Positions 11,144 to 21,963 of a DNA stretch of 64,000 nucleotides are shown here, piece by piece. The position numbers and the translations under genes are program-made. The notes under the pieces are model-generated. The model did not search any database. It had not been told where the DNA came from and saw only the letters and a program-made list of their open reading frames with translations. The stretch's first letter is position 1. Each line of letters opens with the position of its first letter. This stretch comes from Lodderomyces elongisporus (Eukaryota > Ascomycota > Pichiomycetes > Serinales > Debaryomycetaceae), in assembly GCF_030384665.1 (NCBI RefSeq), contig NC_083677.1, positions 186,001 to 250,000 on the forward strand, given 5' to 3'.

Positions 11144-11467
11144 ATGAGTTCTGTTGAAAAGTTATACAGCCAAGCCAATATTGATACGAATGTGCAGAAA
11201 TTGCAGCATGTACATGATGTTACTTCACTTGTCCTCGGTGTTGTTGCTGGGATAATGACACTAGAGTCTCTCTATGGTTTTGCTGTCTACATTATTGGAA
11301 TACTGATCACCAACTTGGCATTTTACATTATATGCGGAGAGAAGCAAGCTAATAAGTTTTTCAAAAAGCCAATACAGGAGATTTTTGTCAATGGATTGCT
11401 AAATAATACACCTGGATTTATCATGCTGTGGTGTCTAGTTTACGCCTTGGTCAAATCTAGTTCGTGA
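11144..11467 (+). CDS. EMC6: ER membrane protein complex subunit 6
   Basis: The 107-residue protein has the size and pattern of Emc6 (yeast 108 residues). A hydrophilic N-terminus is followed by two or three hydrophobic segments; the first contains LVLGVVAGIMTLESLYGF, the conserved family stretch, and the last is close to the C-terminus. Emc6 is a core membrane subunit of the EMC, which inserts tail-anchored and multipass proteins into the ER membrane. The ATG lies 547 bp from the divergent UBR1 start and has no intron. Confidence rests on the length and the conserved first hydrophobic segment. Confidence 0.85.
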   Translation: MSSVEKLYSQANIDTNVQKLQHVHDVTSLVLGVVAGIMTLESLYGFAVYIIGILITNLAFYIICGEKQANKFFKKPIQEIFVNGLLNNTPGFIMLWCLVYALVKSSS

Positions 11468-12076
11468 AACAAAGTAGGTATTTCTATCTATCATCACTGG
11501 ATACTGATATTTCCTCAAAAAAATTTTTGGGGGTTCTTTAACACTCTTTAGATAGCCTAGTTTGACTCATATTATTTACGAGAAACACGAAATCACTTTG
11601 CTCTATCAATCAACTTGTAATGTATCATGCTTCAATAATCTCGCACATAAAATCGGTTGTAATTTATAATTATTCTATGGCTAACTAATAGATGGTAGCG
11701 ATGTTGGAAGTAGAAAAGAAAGAAAAACGGAGAAGAAAAAAAAGAGAAAGAAAGGGGTGAGGAAGTATGGGGGACTGAATAAAGTAGTTGGCGACGTTTT
11801 TGGACGATATGGTCCGAAATGAAAACGTGATCATAATTCCATGAGCAATTGCGAGACTACAACAACGCTGTTGAATTAATTTAAATACATAAGTTATCCA
11901 CACAAACATATTTACGAAAACCCCAAAAACCTAAATATAAACATTTATAAACATATATATATATATATATATACATACATATATTTGTATTTGAAGTTTT
12001 ATTTGTATTTAATCTCATATATCATTGTCAATTGATAGAAGGATTCGACAAGCAAGTGCATTATTGAGCAGACAAT
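11468..12076. other. EMC6-ABP1 spacer
   Basis: 609 bp without a supported gene. It holds the EMC6 3' region, a purine-rich stretch (11697-11770) and an AT dinucleotide run at about 11955-11972 that may act as a TATA element for ABP1 about 105 bp downstream. Confidence 0.5.
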
Positions 12077-13972
12077 ATGGAAAAGATTGATACTTCCACC
12101 AATTCCAAAAAGATTCAAGAGCCATACGACAAATTGGTTCGCGGTGACCCAAATGTCACCTATGTCGTTTATGCGGTCGACAAGAATGCCACTTTGGATG
12201 TTGACGAGACTGGTTCAGGTTCATTGGATGAATTTGTGGAGAACTTTACTGATGGACAAGTTCAATTTGGATTAGCAAGAGTTAATGTTCCTGGCTCTGA
12301 CGTTTCTAAAATTATATTGTTAGGTTGGTGTCCTGATAATTCGCCTGTCAAGTTGAGATTGTCATTTGCAAACAATTTTGCAGATGTCTCTAGAATCTTT
12401 AGTGGGTACCATATTCAAATCACGGCGAGGGACCAAGACGATTTGGACGTTGATGAGTTTTTGAATAGGGTTGCATCTGCTGCTGGAGCTAGATACTCAA
12501 CTGTAGGTGGTGGTAAAGCTAGTGGTGGTTCGGCCTCTAGAAAATCAGCTTCACCTAGTATCTCAAAACCAATAGTGTCTAAACCTGTTTCTTCATCTAC
12601 TAAGAAACCAGAGTTTGTTCCCAAATCCACTGGTAAGCCAATTACTCCGGTTGTGTCAAAATCAAAATCACCAGCTGCAAGAGATGACGGATGGGGGGAT
12701 GCACAGGATGTAGAAGAGAGAGATTTCGATGAAAAACCTTTGGAAAATGTTCCTTCAACATACAAGCCCACCAAGGTCAATATCAATGAATTGAGGAAAC
12801 AAAAATCTGATACAGTGAGCTCGACACCAAAAGCACAAAAATCAGCTAACGACAGCAATAACAATCAAATAAACAAGGGACAAAAGAAACAAGCTGATGG
12901 TGATGATGATGAAGAAAAAGAGGATGTTACAGGTAAGCCATTGAGTGAGCGTTTGAAAGCATATGACCACCATGATGATGGTAGATTGACTTCATTGCCA
13001 AAACCAAAGGTTGGCCACTCGGTTGCAGACAGATACAAAGCTAATGCTGGTCAAGGTAAAGCTAGCTTTGGGGCAAAGCCAAACTTTGGTTCGACTCCAA
13101 GTTCCTCAAAGCCAAAAGATAAAGTTGTGGGTGGATTCTCGAAAGATTTTGGTGCTGAAAACGGAAAAACACCTGCACAAATTTGGGCGGAGAAGAGGGG
13201 CAAGTACAAAACAGTGTCCTCTGAAGATGACTCCAATGATAATGATGCTTCCGGTTCGACTTTGAATCAAGCGGATGAGCACCCAAGTCATGCCTCTGAA
13301 TTGGCCAAGAAATTTGAGCAACAGGCCAAATTACAAGATCAAGAAGATGATGAGGAAGCGGAGGAGGAGGAGGAAGATGATGATGATGAAGAAGATGAGA
13401 AACCTGCGAGATTACCTGCTAGAAGTAACATCCCACCACCTCCACCTGCTCAAAGCACTAATCCTGATGACGAAGACGAAGACGAAGAAGAGGATGAGGA
13501 TGAGGATGAAAAGCCTGCTAGGTTACCACCTAGAAGAAACCTTCCACCACCAATCTCTAGTCAAGGTTTTGGGCAAGATGACGAAGAGGAGGAGGAAGAA
13601 GAGGACGAGGAGGATGAACAACCAGCAAGATTACCTGCTCGTAACTTACCTCCATTACCAAGCAGACAAGTTGAGCCGGAACCCGAAGAGGAAGACGAAG
13701 ACGAAGATGAACAACCTCCATTGCCAAGTAGACAAGTTGAGCCGGAACCCGAAGATGAAGAGGAAGAAGCAGAAACACCTGCATCATCAGCTGGTGCAAC
13801 TGCTACCGCTGAATATGATTATGAGAAAGACGAGGATAATGAAATTGGATTCGAGGAAGGAGACCTTATTATCGAGATTGACTTTGTCGATGAAGATTGG
13901 TGGTCTGGTAAACACCAAAAGACCGGCGAAGTAGGATTGTTCCCTGCAAACTACGTGAAATTGAACCAATAA
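12077..13972 (+). CDS. ABP1: Actin-binding protein Abp1 (ADF-H and SH3 domains)
   Basis: The 631-residue protein has an N-terminal ADF-homology domain (about residues 5-140), a long disordered middle and a C-terminal SH3 domain (about 577-630; ALYDY-like AEYDYEKDED, then DEDWWSG, then GLFPANYV). This is the Abp1/drebrin-like layout; yeast Abp1 is 592 residues. Near residue 203 the DDGWGDAQD segment resembles the acidic Trp motif that contacts Arp2/3. Residues 400-570 contain four copies of an acidic block followed by a proline-arginine motif (PARLPARS, PARLPPRR, PARLPARN and PPLPSRQ types), probable ligands for SH3 proteins. Known role: binds F-actin at endocytic patches, recruits Ark1/Prk1 kinases and regulates Arp2/3. 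The SH3 hallmark residues are intact. Confidence 0.95.
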   Translation: MEKIDTSTNSKKIQEPYDKLVRGDPNVTYVVYAVDKNATLDVDETGSGSLDEFVENFTDGQVQFGLARVNVPGSDVSKIILLGWCPDNSPVKLRLSFANNFADVSRIFSGYHIQITARDQDDLDVDEFLNRVASAAGARYSTVGGGKASGGSASRKSASPSISKPIVSKPVSSSTKKPEFVPKSTGKPITPVVSKSKSPAARDDGWGDAQDVEERDFDEKPLENVPSTYKPTKVNINELRKQKSDTVSSTPKAQKSANDSNNNQINKGQKKQADGDDDEEKEDVTGKPLSERLKAYDHHDDGRLTSLPKPKVGHSVADRYKANAGQGKASFGAKPNFGSTPSSSKPKDKVVGGFSKDFGAENGKTPAQIWAEKRGKYKTVSSEDDSNDNDASGSTLNQADEHPSHASELAKKFEQQAKLQDQEDDEEAEEEEEDDDDEEDEKPARLPARSNIPPPPPAQSTNPDDEDEDEEEDEDEDEKPARLPPRRNLPPPISSQGFGQDDEEEEEEEDEEDEQPARLPARNLPPLPSRQVEPEPEEEDEDEDEQPPLPSRQVEPEPEDEEEEAETPASSAGATATAEYDYEKDEDNEIGFEEGDLIIEIDFVDEDWWSGKHQKTGEVGLFPANYVKLNQ

Positions 13973-15711
13973 AAAAAGAATAATGGTGATGATGAGAAGG
14001 AGGAGAATAAAGATGCATAACAGCGAATAAGCATATTTTTTTCATTTTGTATAAATAAGATTAAAAACAAAATATAAAGAAATTTAATAAAATAAGTGAA
14101 AAGTTTTCTTTTTTTTTTATCTGTGTGAAAGCATTCTGTCAAGTGTGTACTATTTAATTTGAAGAATAAACTGTTATAGTAGAAAAAAAAAACAGACAAA
14201 TGTAGACGAGACAAAAAATTAAAATTAATGTTAAATAATACCGGTAAGAAAAAAATAAAATCGACCAGAGTGAGGATCGAACTCACGATCTTGAGATTAA
14301 CAGTCTCACGCCTTAACCAGCTTGGCCATCCAGTCGTTGTATACTTGGAAACAACTGCGCTATTAAGCGCTTGTTGCATAAAAGTGCATCATGGTACACT
14401 ATATGTCCTAAATTTTAACAGAGATATTCATGCAATGTGATGTACAAGCATATAATTGAAAGAAAAAAATTGCTTTGACCAGATATGATCCTGCTAATGA
14501 TAAATGTTCCATCGAGCTCTCTTGATCTCTATATAATACATGATGTTTCTAGTATCAAATAAAAACCTTTTAAATCTTACCAAACTGGCTTTGAATTATT
14601 TGATACAATTTTTGTTTTTTGTTTCTTTTTGGTTCTTGAAAAAATAAGTTTTTTTTTTTTACAAAAGAGTTTGTTCTAATTCGTTGCAAAAAAAAAAATT
14701 TTTTGTTCTTTCAAAATGATCGAAATAAAATCATATACAAACACAAATATACAATATGTACCCGATGTTGTTCAAATCCCTTTTATAGTTCATAGAATTG
14801 TAACATATGTTTACTAAAACAGCAGAATAAGTCAAAGTGGGTGTTTTTGATCAATATTTTGATTTTAGTGAATGAAGTAGTACCAATAATTTTTAATTGC
14901 TATAGTTATGCTGAAGACCCTTTTTTCTCCCACCCCTTTTTTTTTTCCATCACTGCGAAATTCGCAGCCTCCCTCACAGCCACCTTTTTGAACCACACAG
15001 AAAACCCAAGAGTATTTTCAAGCCACAAAGTTGCAGAATTGCAGATTTGCAATGCTGTAACGATCCAGTGATTAAAACCTCTCTTTATTCAAACATCATT
15101 TTGCATTTGATACCCCAAAAAATTTACCAACAGAAACCCCCCCCCCCCCCTGTTTTTTACCCTCTTACCCCTTTTCCCTCAAAAAGATCTAAGATATCGC
15201 TAATTTTAGAATTAAACCACCGAAAAAGAAATACAATTACAGTAACAACAGCAGTAACAATAACAAATCTGATCATATTAAATTTGAAACTATTTCAAAT
15301 AAAACAAGGAAACAACTGGACTATTTATTGTACAAACCTTTCACTATCACTTCATAAGGTATTGTTCTGTAGCAAGTTGTGCATACAAGACCGTAGTACT
15401 GTATATGTATATTATGAGCAAATATTATTTCTCTGTTTCATTTCTTTCTATTTCCATACTTCTTTTTGTTTTATTTTTTTTGCAACTTACAAAATTAGAT
15501 TCACTAATATACCTACCATACTACAAATAGCAAGAGAACCAACAGATTTAAAAGATTAATATACTGTATATTGAAAATTAACAGAAAAGGATAAAGGACA
15601 AAAAAAAAAAAAGAAACAAAGACGAATGTCGAATGCGATACTATACACACTCCTTTTATTTTTGGTCACATTTTTATTGTGCTCCATCTAAACTTTTTGA
15701 TGTTTGTGTAC
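13973..15711. other. ABP1-CRH spacer, AT-rich, with one tRNA
   Basis: 1.7 kb between the 3' ends of ABP1 and the CRH-family gene. Apart from the tRNA it holds homopolymer runs, including a run of 14 C at 15137-15150, and no frame that looks coding. The longest frame here (15047-15559) begins with TTG and has no family resemblance. Confidence 0.6.
14262..14335 (-). tRNA. tRNA-Asn (anticodon GTT)
   Basis: Reading the minus strand, 74 nt fold as a cloverleaf. The acceptor stem GACTGGA pairs with TCTGGTC (with G-T wobbles), followed by discriminator G. The D arm contains GCCAAGCTGGTTAAGGC. The anticodon stem TGAGA/TCTCA has the loop CTGTTAA, giving anticodon GTT. The T arm is GTGAG-TTCGATC-CTCAC. 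There is no intron and CCA is not encoded. The internal A and B boxes match Pol III promoters, and a T-rich run lies downstream on the minus strand. Its last 15 nt plus CCA are exactly complementary to the primer-binding site of the retroelement at 61782-61799. Confidence 0.97.
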
Positions 15712-17112
15712 TTAAAGGGCAAATGCAAATAATGAAGAAACCAAAACATATGCAAAATAGGTTCTTACGCTCAACATTCCATCACCATTGAACAACAATC
15801 TAACACCCGAGTCTTCTGAAGTTGCAGATGAAATAGCTGGTGCTTCTGAACTCGTGCTTGAAGGTTGTTGAGATTCTGACGATTTAGTTGATGATGTAGT
15901 AGGAGTAGTTTGTTGTGCTTGTGCTTGTGCTTGTGATGATGATAATGGTGATGATGGTGAGGAGGCCAAAGTTGGTGCAACTGAAGTTGATGAATCAACA
16001 GTTGACTGTGGCGTGCTTTCACCAAGTAAAGAACTAGATGGTTGCTCTGTAGATACAACGGAATTCTCTGTAGAAGTAGTTGATTCTACCGAGGAGATTG
16101 TGTTCTCTGACAAAGAGCTTGAAGATGAAGATGAAGTAGTTGATGAAGTAGTTGATGATTCAGTTGACGATTCAGTTGATGATTCAGTTGATGATTCAGG
16201 TGCTTCAGTGCTACTTTCCAGGTCACTATTAGATTTAACATCTGCGCTGTCCTCGATACTACCACCGCTAGTCAACTTATCAACATCGCTTTGTCCTTCC
16301 TTCAATCTTCCATTGACTTCACCATTTTCAGCCTTGATACTTTCCCATGAGCCACTTTGGTCACCGTAAGAATAGCTGTCACCGGTGGAGTAATCCACCA
16401 CGGCAACAGATTTGATATGCATTGTGAATGGGGCTTGACTATAGTCTGGGTTACCACCAGCCCAGTCAATTGTTCCTGGAGGGTTCAGCGAATCACCACC
16501 AGCCCAGATACCGGCAAAAATCTTCATTGGAGATTGTGGGTATCCTTGGGGACCGTCTTTTGATAATGTTCTAATGACTTGTCCATCAACAATCCAGTTT
16601 AATCTCTCAGAGGTCCAGTCTATGGCATATGTGTGGTAAGAAGTCAATGGGTTCGAGATTTGGTGATATCCACCACGATCGTATGTTTCGGTGCGTCCTT
16701 GAACAAAATAATTGGATTGCCATTCGTAATTGTCTCCTCCAAATAGTTCGATATCAATTTCGTCCAAGTCATCTGATTGCAAGTAAAAAGACGAGACAAT
16801 ACCTTTACCTTCAGCTGCTTGGAGCACAACTTCGACATAGCCAAACATCAAATAGAAGTCTGACTCAATGGAAGGATTGTCAAATCTCTTTTTTAAAGTC
16901 AATGACAAGCCATCGTCACCAGTATCGATGGTACCTTGTTTGTTTAAGCTCTTAAAGTAGGAGCCAAGCCCATTGGAGAAGTCTTCTTGGAACGATCCGC
17001 CAAGAGCAGGATTAGGTGAGCAGTCCAGTTGTGTTAAAGGATTGCATGCTGAAGATGTGTTGATATATGTGCATATCAGTGCTAGTACTGCAAAAGAGTT
17101 TTTCAAAAGCAT
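15712..17112 (-). CDS. GPI-anchored cell-wall transglycosylase of the Crh family (GH16)
   Basis: The first in-frame ATG is at 17110-17112; the open frame extends upstream only to a TTG. The 466-residue product starts with a signal peptide (MLLKNSFAVLALICTY, cleavage near SSA-CNP). It has a GH16 catalytic domain with the DEIDIE nucleophile/acid-base motif at about residues 117-122. A Ser/Thr-rich stalk with repeated SSTESSTESST units follows, then a hydrophobic C-terminus typical of GPI addition (omega site probably near NGDG). Crh1/Utr2-type enzymes link chitin to beta-1,3- and beta-1,6-glucan in the wall. No chitin-binding module is apparent, which favours a Crh1/Crh11 type over Crr1. The exact ortholog is not assigned. 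Confidence 0.92.
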   Translation of the reverse strand: MLLKNSFAVLALICTYINTSSACNPLTQLDCSPNPALGGSFQEDFSNGLGSYFKSLNKQGTIDTGDDGLSLTLKKRFDNPSIESDFYLMFGYVEVVLQAAEGKGIVSSFYLQSDDLDEIDIELFGGDNYEWQSNYFVQGRTETYDRGGYHQISNPLTSYHTYAIDWTSERLNWIVDGQVIRTLSKDGPQGYPQSPMKIFAGIWAGGDSLNPPGTIDWAGGNPDYSQAPFTMHIKSVAVVDYSTGDSYSYGDQSGSWESIKAENGEVNGRLKEGQSDVDKLTSGGSIEDSADVKSNSDLESSTEAPESSTESSTESSTESSTTSSTTSSSSSSSLSENTISSVESTTSTENSVVSTEQPSSSLLGESTPQSTVDSSTSVAPTLASSPSSPLSSSQAQAQAQQTTPTTSSTKSSESQQPSSTSSEAPAISSATSEDSGVRLLFNGDGMLSVRTYFAYVLVSSLFAFAL

Positions 17113-18578
17113 TTTGTTTGTATATTTATGACTAGCCAAGTGACAAGTGTTGGTTAATGAAAAAAAAAAAAAACAAAAACAAATTAAGAATAAAAGGAAA
17201 AGGTTACTAGGGAGAACAGGATAGTTTTTTTCAAGTAAGTGAGGTGGAAAAGGAGGAAGTTGGTGGTCAATTTATAGTTTTGCAAGGGTGTAGGGGAGGA
17301 GCCATAAAAAAAGAAAAGTACAAGTAACTTTTGAGTATTGGTATAGTGTCATACTTATCTAATTTTGTTATTCTTCCCGTAAGATATAATTGCGTCATCA
17401 AAAGTATCTCTGTGTCCTAACCATAAATGGTGTACTGCATAGGTCTTGTAGGTTGAATGTATATAATAAACACGATGGAAAGGGGGGAGGGTGGGAATAG
17501 AAAGAGAGAGAGAGAGAGAGGGAGGCGTAAAGCGAAAGGGTGTTTCTTTGCATTTGCATTTTTAAAGCTCGAAAATAATCGGCTTTGGTACACATATTTT
17601 CTTTTGGTTAAAAATAGAAGTGCGCACAAATTATTAAACAACCAAAACAAAGACGCAAAGACAGACCCGAAAAGAGACTAAAGGGCCAACCACAAATACT
17701 GAGCATATGGAGATAATTATACAATGAATTGTTGGGAAAGAGAGTTGGAGAATATACAATGCTTGTTTTACATGCACAACGTGTGCCAGGAAATGGTGGT
17801 TGTGGTTGTGGTTATGGTTGTGGTTATGGTTGTGTTTGAAGCAAGTGTGTTGAGTGTAGGACGTTGTAGATCAGAATGGATGGTTGGCTGTAGGAACTTC
17901 TTTTGGTATTAACATGACTACACGATGAAGCTGTTAGGCCAATAACTACAAAATGATTCACCTCCCTGCATAACCAGTGCCTCATGTTGTAAGAGAGGCA
18001 AAAAAAAATAATTTCTACTAGATGGCCAAGGGTGCTAAATTGACAAAAAAAACAAATGACAAGGTGACACGGGAATCAGGAATCAGAGACTTTAACGAAC
18101 AATGTTGTCTGATTTTGGTTAAAATTGAAATTTAAAGAGAGGAATCCGAGAATCAACGTGTAACTGCTTAATGATAACAATACCGCTTCTAGCGCTACAT
18201 AATACGAGCAGTCCAAAGAATAAAAAAATAATAAAGAAAGAAAAAATAATAAAATAAATAAATAAACAGATATACAATTGGAAGCGCAGATAGATTCAAT
18301 ACGCGGAGGCTGGTTCAATCTTCTCAATCAGGAATAAATCAATTTTATGCAATCCAATCTCTAACCCACACAGACACACACTCCGTTACTCACCCCCCTA
18401 AATTTCGTTCTTGCCTTCTTGTTGTCCTTGTCGTTGTCGTTGTCACTTTTTATTGTTAGGAGTTTTACCACATGTTTAGATGATCACAACAGATCATCCA
18501 TCGTCTGATAAGATATGCCCAGCAAAGATTAATTAATTGACTCTTATCTACTTGACCTTTCGTAGACCTACATATCTA

Positions 18579-18667
18579 CACACCCACACACACCCACACA
18601 CACCCACACACACCCACACACTCACACACCCACACACTCACACACCCACACACCCACACACCCACAA
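18579..18667 (+). repeat. C/A-rich array with Rap1-consensus matches
   Basis: Four perfect tandem copies of the decamer CACCCACACA (18581-18620) run into less regular CACACCCACACACTCACA repeats. The array contains several matches to ACACCCACACACA, which fits the yeast Rap1 consensus ACACCCRYACAYM. It lies about 1.5 kb from the start codons of both the CRH-family gene and SSH4. Rap1 binding is inferred from the motif only; it could be a simple microsatellite. Confidence 0.6.
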
Positions 18668-19366
18668 TCTCAAATAAAGTATCGTGTTCCCCCATATCTG
18701 TTCAGTCATTTCTTAACACTAAATTTTTTCACCATACACAATAACACTATCATAGAAACTATTGATTGTAAAACCAAGAGAGAATATAACCTCATTCTGT
18801 GATTTTCCAAATCTATTTTTTATTTTCTTTTTAAATTGCACGATCTTATTATCTAGCATGATCAGTTTATGCAAAATTAATGTTTACACTACTAAAAAAT
18901 CATTCATGTTCCCAATATCTTATACACAAAGAGTGCTCTGCTTTTCGTTTCTCTCCCTTACTGTTTAAGCTCTTCTTCTATTTCTTATTTTTTTTTCTTG
19001 ATTGTTATTTTGACGGAGAATAAGTAAGTGATTAGAAGAACAATGAATGGAAAGAATAGAAATAAAATTAGATATAAAAATAGAAACATTGTACTTGAAA
19101 ACGTTACTAGTTGAGATGGCTGAGTAAGATAATGATAAAGAGATACTTTTTTGATAAACTAGTTAATATGCTTGAATATGCTATGCCATTTCAAATTTAC
19201 TGCCAGTGGTCAAGTGGGTGGAAGATGGGAAAAGAGATGAAGCAGTGATGATAGCCCACCAAGGACTCATAACATATAAACCTTCTATATATATATATAC
19301 ATGTATCTTGCTGTCGATGTTGTAAAACAAAATAAACCAAAAATAATGTATGAAAGTAAAAGGTAT

Positions 19367-19376
19367 ATCACGTGAT
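19367..19376. promoter_or_regulatory. E-box palindrome ATCACGTGAT
   Basis: A perfect 10-bp palindrome around CACGTG, the core bound by bHLH factors such as Cbf1 and Tye7. It lies 830 bp before SSH4. The same decamer recurs at 27970-27979. Function is inferred from the motif. Confidence 0.4.
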
Positions 19377-19643
19377 ACAACATATCTCACATATATTGGA
19401 ACACATACAAATAAATAGATGTATATCTATATATATATATAGATATATAGACTTGTCGCATTTACTCTTACAGTGTGTAATTGATAGTACATAAAATATG
19501 ACAATCCAAATACTCTCTCAGTCTCTCTCTCTCTAAGGTTATAGTGAGGTAGTAAAAATTACATAATATCTTATATAATAATATACACCTTTATATAAAT
19601 ATATATACATATATATATATATATTTTGCGGCGTTTAAGGAAA

Positions 19644-19659
19644 GTGAGAGTGAGAGAGA

Positions 19660-19703
<44 letters not shown>
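19644..19703 (+). repeat. GA dinucleotide tract
   Basis: About 60 bp of nearly pure GA with two interruptions, 0.5 kb before SSH4. Similar tracts occur at 17501-17522, 23085-23110 and 34243-34300, all in promoter-side spacers. Confidence 0.85.
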
Positions 19704-19707
<4 letters not shown>

Positions 19708-20205
19708 AAAAGTGATCATAATTATCATTAGCCAAAGAATCATTCATTTGAATCAATATTTACTAGAAGAAATGGTCTTCCCTTTAGCCATTTTCTTAAA
19801 TCAATAAATTCACCACTACACACAAATAAAGAGAAGCCGGTAGATCATTTTTTTTTTTATTGAGCTTGAATTCAGAAATACATTGCACTTTTCCCACCAC
19901 AAGTACATAGTTAAACAGCTGAAACTATTTACTACCCACTACTCACCATCACTGTCACTATCACTGTCACCACCACAACCTCCGCACAATCTACTCTTTT
20001 TTTTTTTCATAGAAAAAGATAAGGCCAAAAAAAAATATCAATTTTTACTTGCGGTCACAAAACTATACAACACCCTCCACTCACCCATCCATCTTTTCTT
20101 TTATTTTCAAAGGCAACAGTAAAAACGTAATACACTATAAGCCATAACTACATTTATTTTCTTTTTGAAGTGTGCTTTGCTGATTAACAAACCAACTTTT
20201 CCACA

Positions 20206-21724
20206 ATGATTATAAATTTTGATGAACCCGATGTTATTCCTCCGTATAATCGGGATGGTGGCAATAACAATCACAACCCAAACAACCCCAACAACAACAA
20301 CCCCAATAACGATATGGCAAACTTTGAAGATATACTCCTCATCTCTTTTATCACAATGACATCTATCGTTGGACTATTTGTCATTTCAGGCATAATATTT
20401 CTCATCATACGAAGGTCAAATCAAATCTCAGAAGATGACTTGGAGAGAGAAGAAGAAAATCAAGCATACCTTGAGCTTAATAGCGATGAGCAAGAACTCT
20501 ATTTCCAATCCAAAGAGTACTTACACAACAACCCATACTTTGTTGGAGAACTCACTCTTAGCCAAAACCTCTCCATCCAAGAAAAGGGTGTTAGCGCATA
20601 TGAGTTTGTTAAGGATTCGATGTTGACCAATAATGATCTCTTGGTAGTCAACAAGACGGAGCTCAATTTCTTTAAGAATTTTGAGTGCTCGGCACAAACG
20701 AATTTGCCCATGCCTACTAAAAATGAAGTTTACTATTTTGAGTGTAAACTATATTCGCTACCAAGCCCAGAGGAGACTATCATTTCAATGGGGTTGAGCA
20801 CAAAGCCATACCCCTGGTTTCGTTTGCCTGGTCGCCACCCACACTCTGTAGTATACGACTCCAATGGCTTTAGAAGACATAACCAACCATTCAACTTCCT
20901 TGATATGGAGCCGCCATTTCCTCAACTAGCAAAAGGCGATGTTGTTGGTGTTGGGTACAGGACACGCACTGGAACAGTGTTTTTCACTCGTAATGGCAAG
21001 AAAATCAGTGAACTGAAACTCGGTGGCCATGTTAAAAATTTTAAACCAGCAAACCAAGGACAACTTTTCCCTATTGTTGGTGCAAATAATATATGTTCTG
21101 TGCATGTGAATTTGGGACAGCGAGGGTTTGTATTTATCGAAGGTAATGTGAAGAATTGGGGATATGCTCCTATAGAGGGCACGGGACCAGCACCACCAGC
21201 ATATAACAAATTCAACTCGGACATATTATTAGAGAGGTCAGAAATTCTTGATGATACCGATGATAATGGAGGTGGAGGCGGTGCAGCAGGATTTAATGCT
21301 GCTGATGATAACGGATTAATTGATAGGGAGCACGACTTTCCACCTGATTTTTGGTCTACAGTAAAGCAAGAAGGTTCCGGTTTAGAAGATGAAGATGATG
21401 TTGAAGGACGCAGGCGAAGGAAGGAGGCAGGAGAAAATGTATTGAATCATGACAAATTTAGTTATAATGCGTACTCGGAAGTTGGTTCAGCAGATGAACG
21501 AATCACTTTAGATAGTCTTGTACCTCCACACAAGCCACCATCTTATCATGATGATGAAGAAGGAGAAGGAGGAGGAAGAAGAGAAGGAGAGGTAGAAGAA
21601 GTAGAGGGTGGAGTAGAGGTGCGTGAAGAGGATGGAGTACAAAATATACCGAGAGAGGGACCATCGTCTGCGTTGGTTGCTAGTCTTGAACACACACAAA
21701 GTGAACAGAATGAGGAGGAAGAAG

Positions 21725-21759
<35 letters not shown>

Positions 21760-21963
21760 CTGAGATCTGTGAATGAGGGCGAGAGTAACACTGCATTGGA
21801 TACTATGGCTGGACCATCTACTTCCACTTTTACACCTACCTCGAATGAAACCACGGATAATAAGAAGAATAAATCTCGAATGGTTCATCATGATGGTATT
21901 GATGGTGTACAAGTAGAACAGCAAGAGGAAGAGGATGTGGATAATAATTGGGAAATTTATTGA
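20206..21963 (+). CDS. SSH4: Ssh4/Ear1-type Rsp5 adaptor (TM, SPRY domain, PY motifs)
   Basis: The 585-residue protein has an Asn-rich luminal N-terminus, one transmembrane helix (about residues 43-68, followed by basic RRSN), a SPRY domain (about 150-310; contains YYFECKL, GLSTKPYPWFRLPG and GTVFFTRNGKK) and the conserved segment GTGPAPPAYNKFNSDILLE. This gives the PY motif PPAY near residue 329; a second, PPSY, lies near 443. Ssh4 and Ear1 are endosome/vacuole membrane adaptors that recruit the ubiquitin ligase Rsp5 to membrane cargo through their PY motifs. The tail is acidic and carries a GCA repeat encoding poly-Ala (about 21728-21758). Ear1 is the alternative; the conserved segment and length suit Ssh4. 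Confidence 0.87.

Larger units (their letters stand above)
17113..20205. other. 3.1-kb spacer between divergent CRH-family gene and SSH4
   Basis: No supported gene. It holds the upstream regions of both neighbours, a GA-rich tract (17501-17522), the C/A-rich array at 18579-18667, the palindrome ATCACGTGAT at 19367-19376, TA-rich stretches (19420-19450, 19600-19625) and a long GA tract (19644-19703). The length suggests complex regulation or an undetected non-coding RNA; I see no tRNA in it. Confidence 0.6.

Noticed and set aside
11563..11569. TGACTCA (Gcn4-like) upstream of ABP1, with others at 22128 and 36330
   Set aside because: The heptamer is expected several times in 64 kb by chance and these genes are not known Gcn4 targets; only the ILV6 site was kept.
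15047..15559. 170-codon plus-strand frame between ABP1 and the CRH-family gene
   Set aside because: Begins with TTG, is low-complexity and hydrophobic without a pattern, and crosses the C14 run; no family resemblance.
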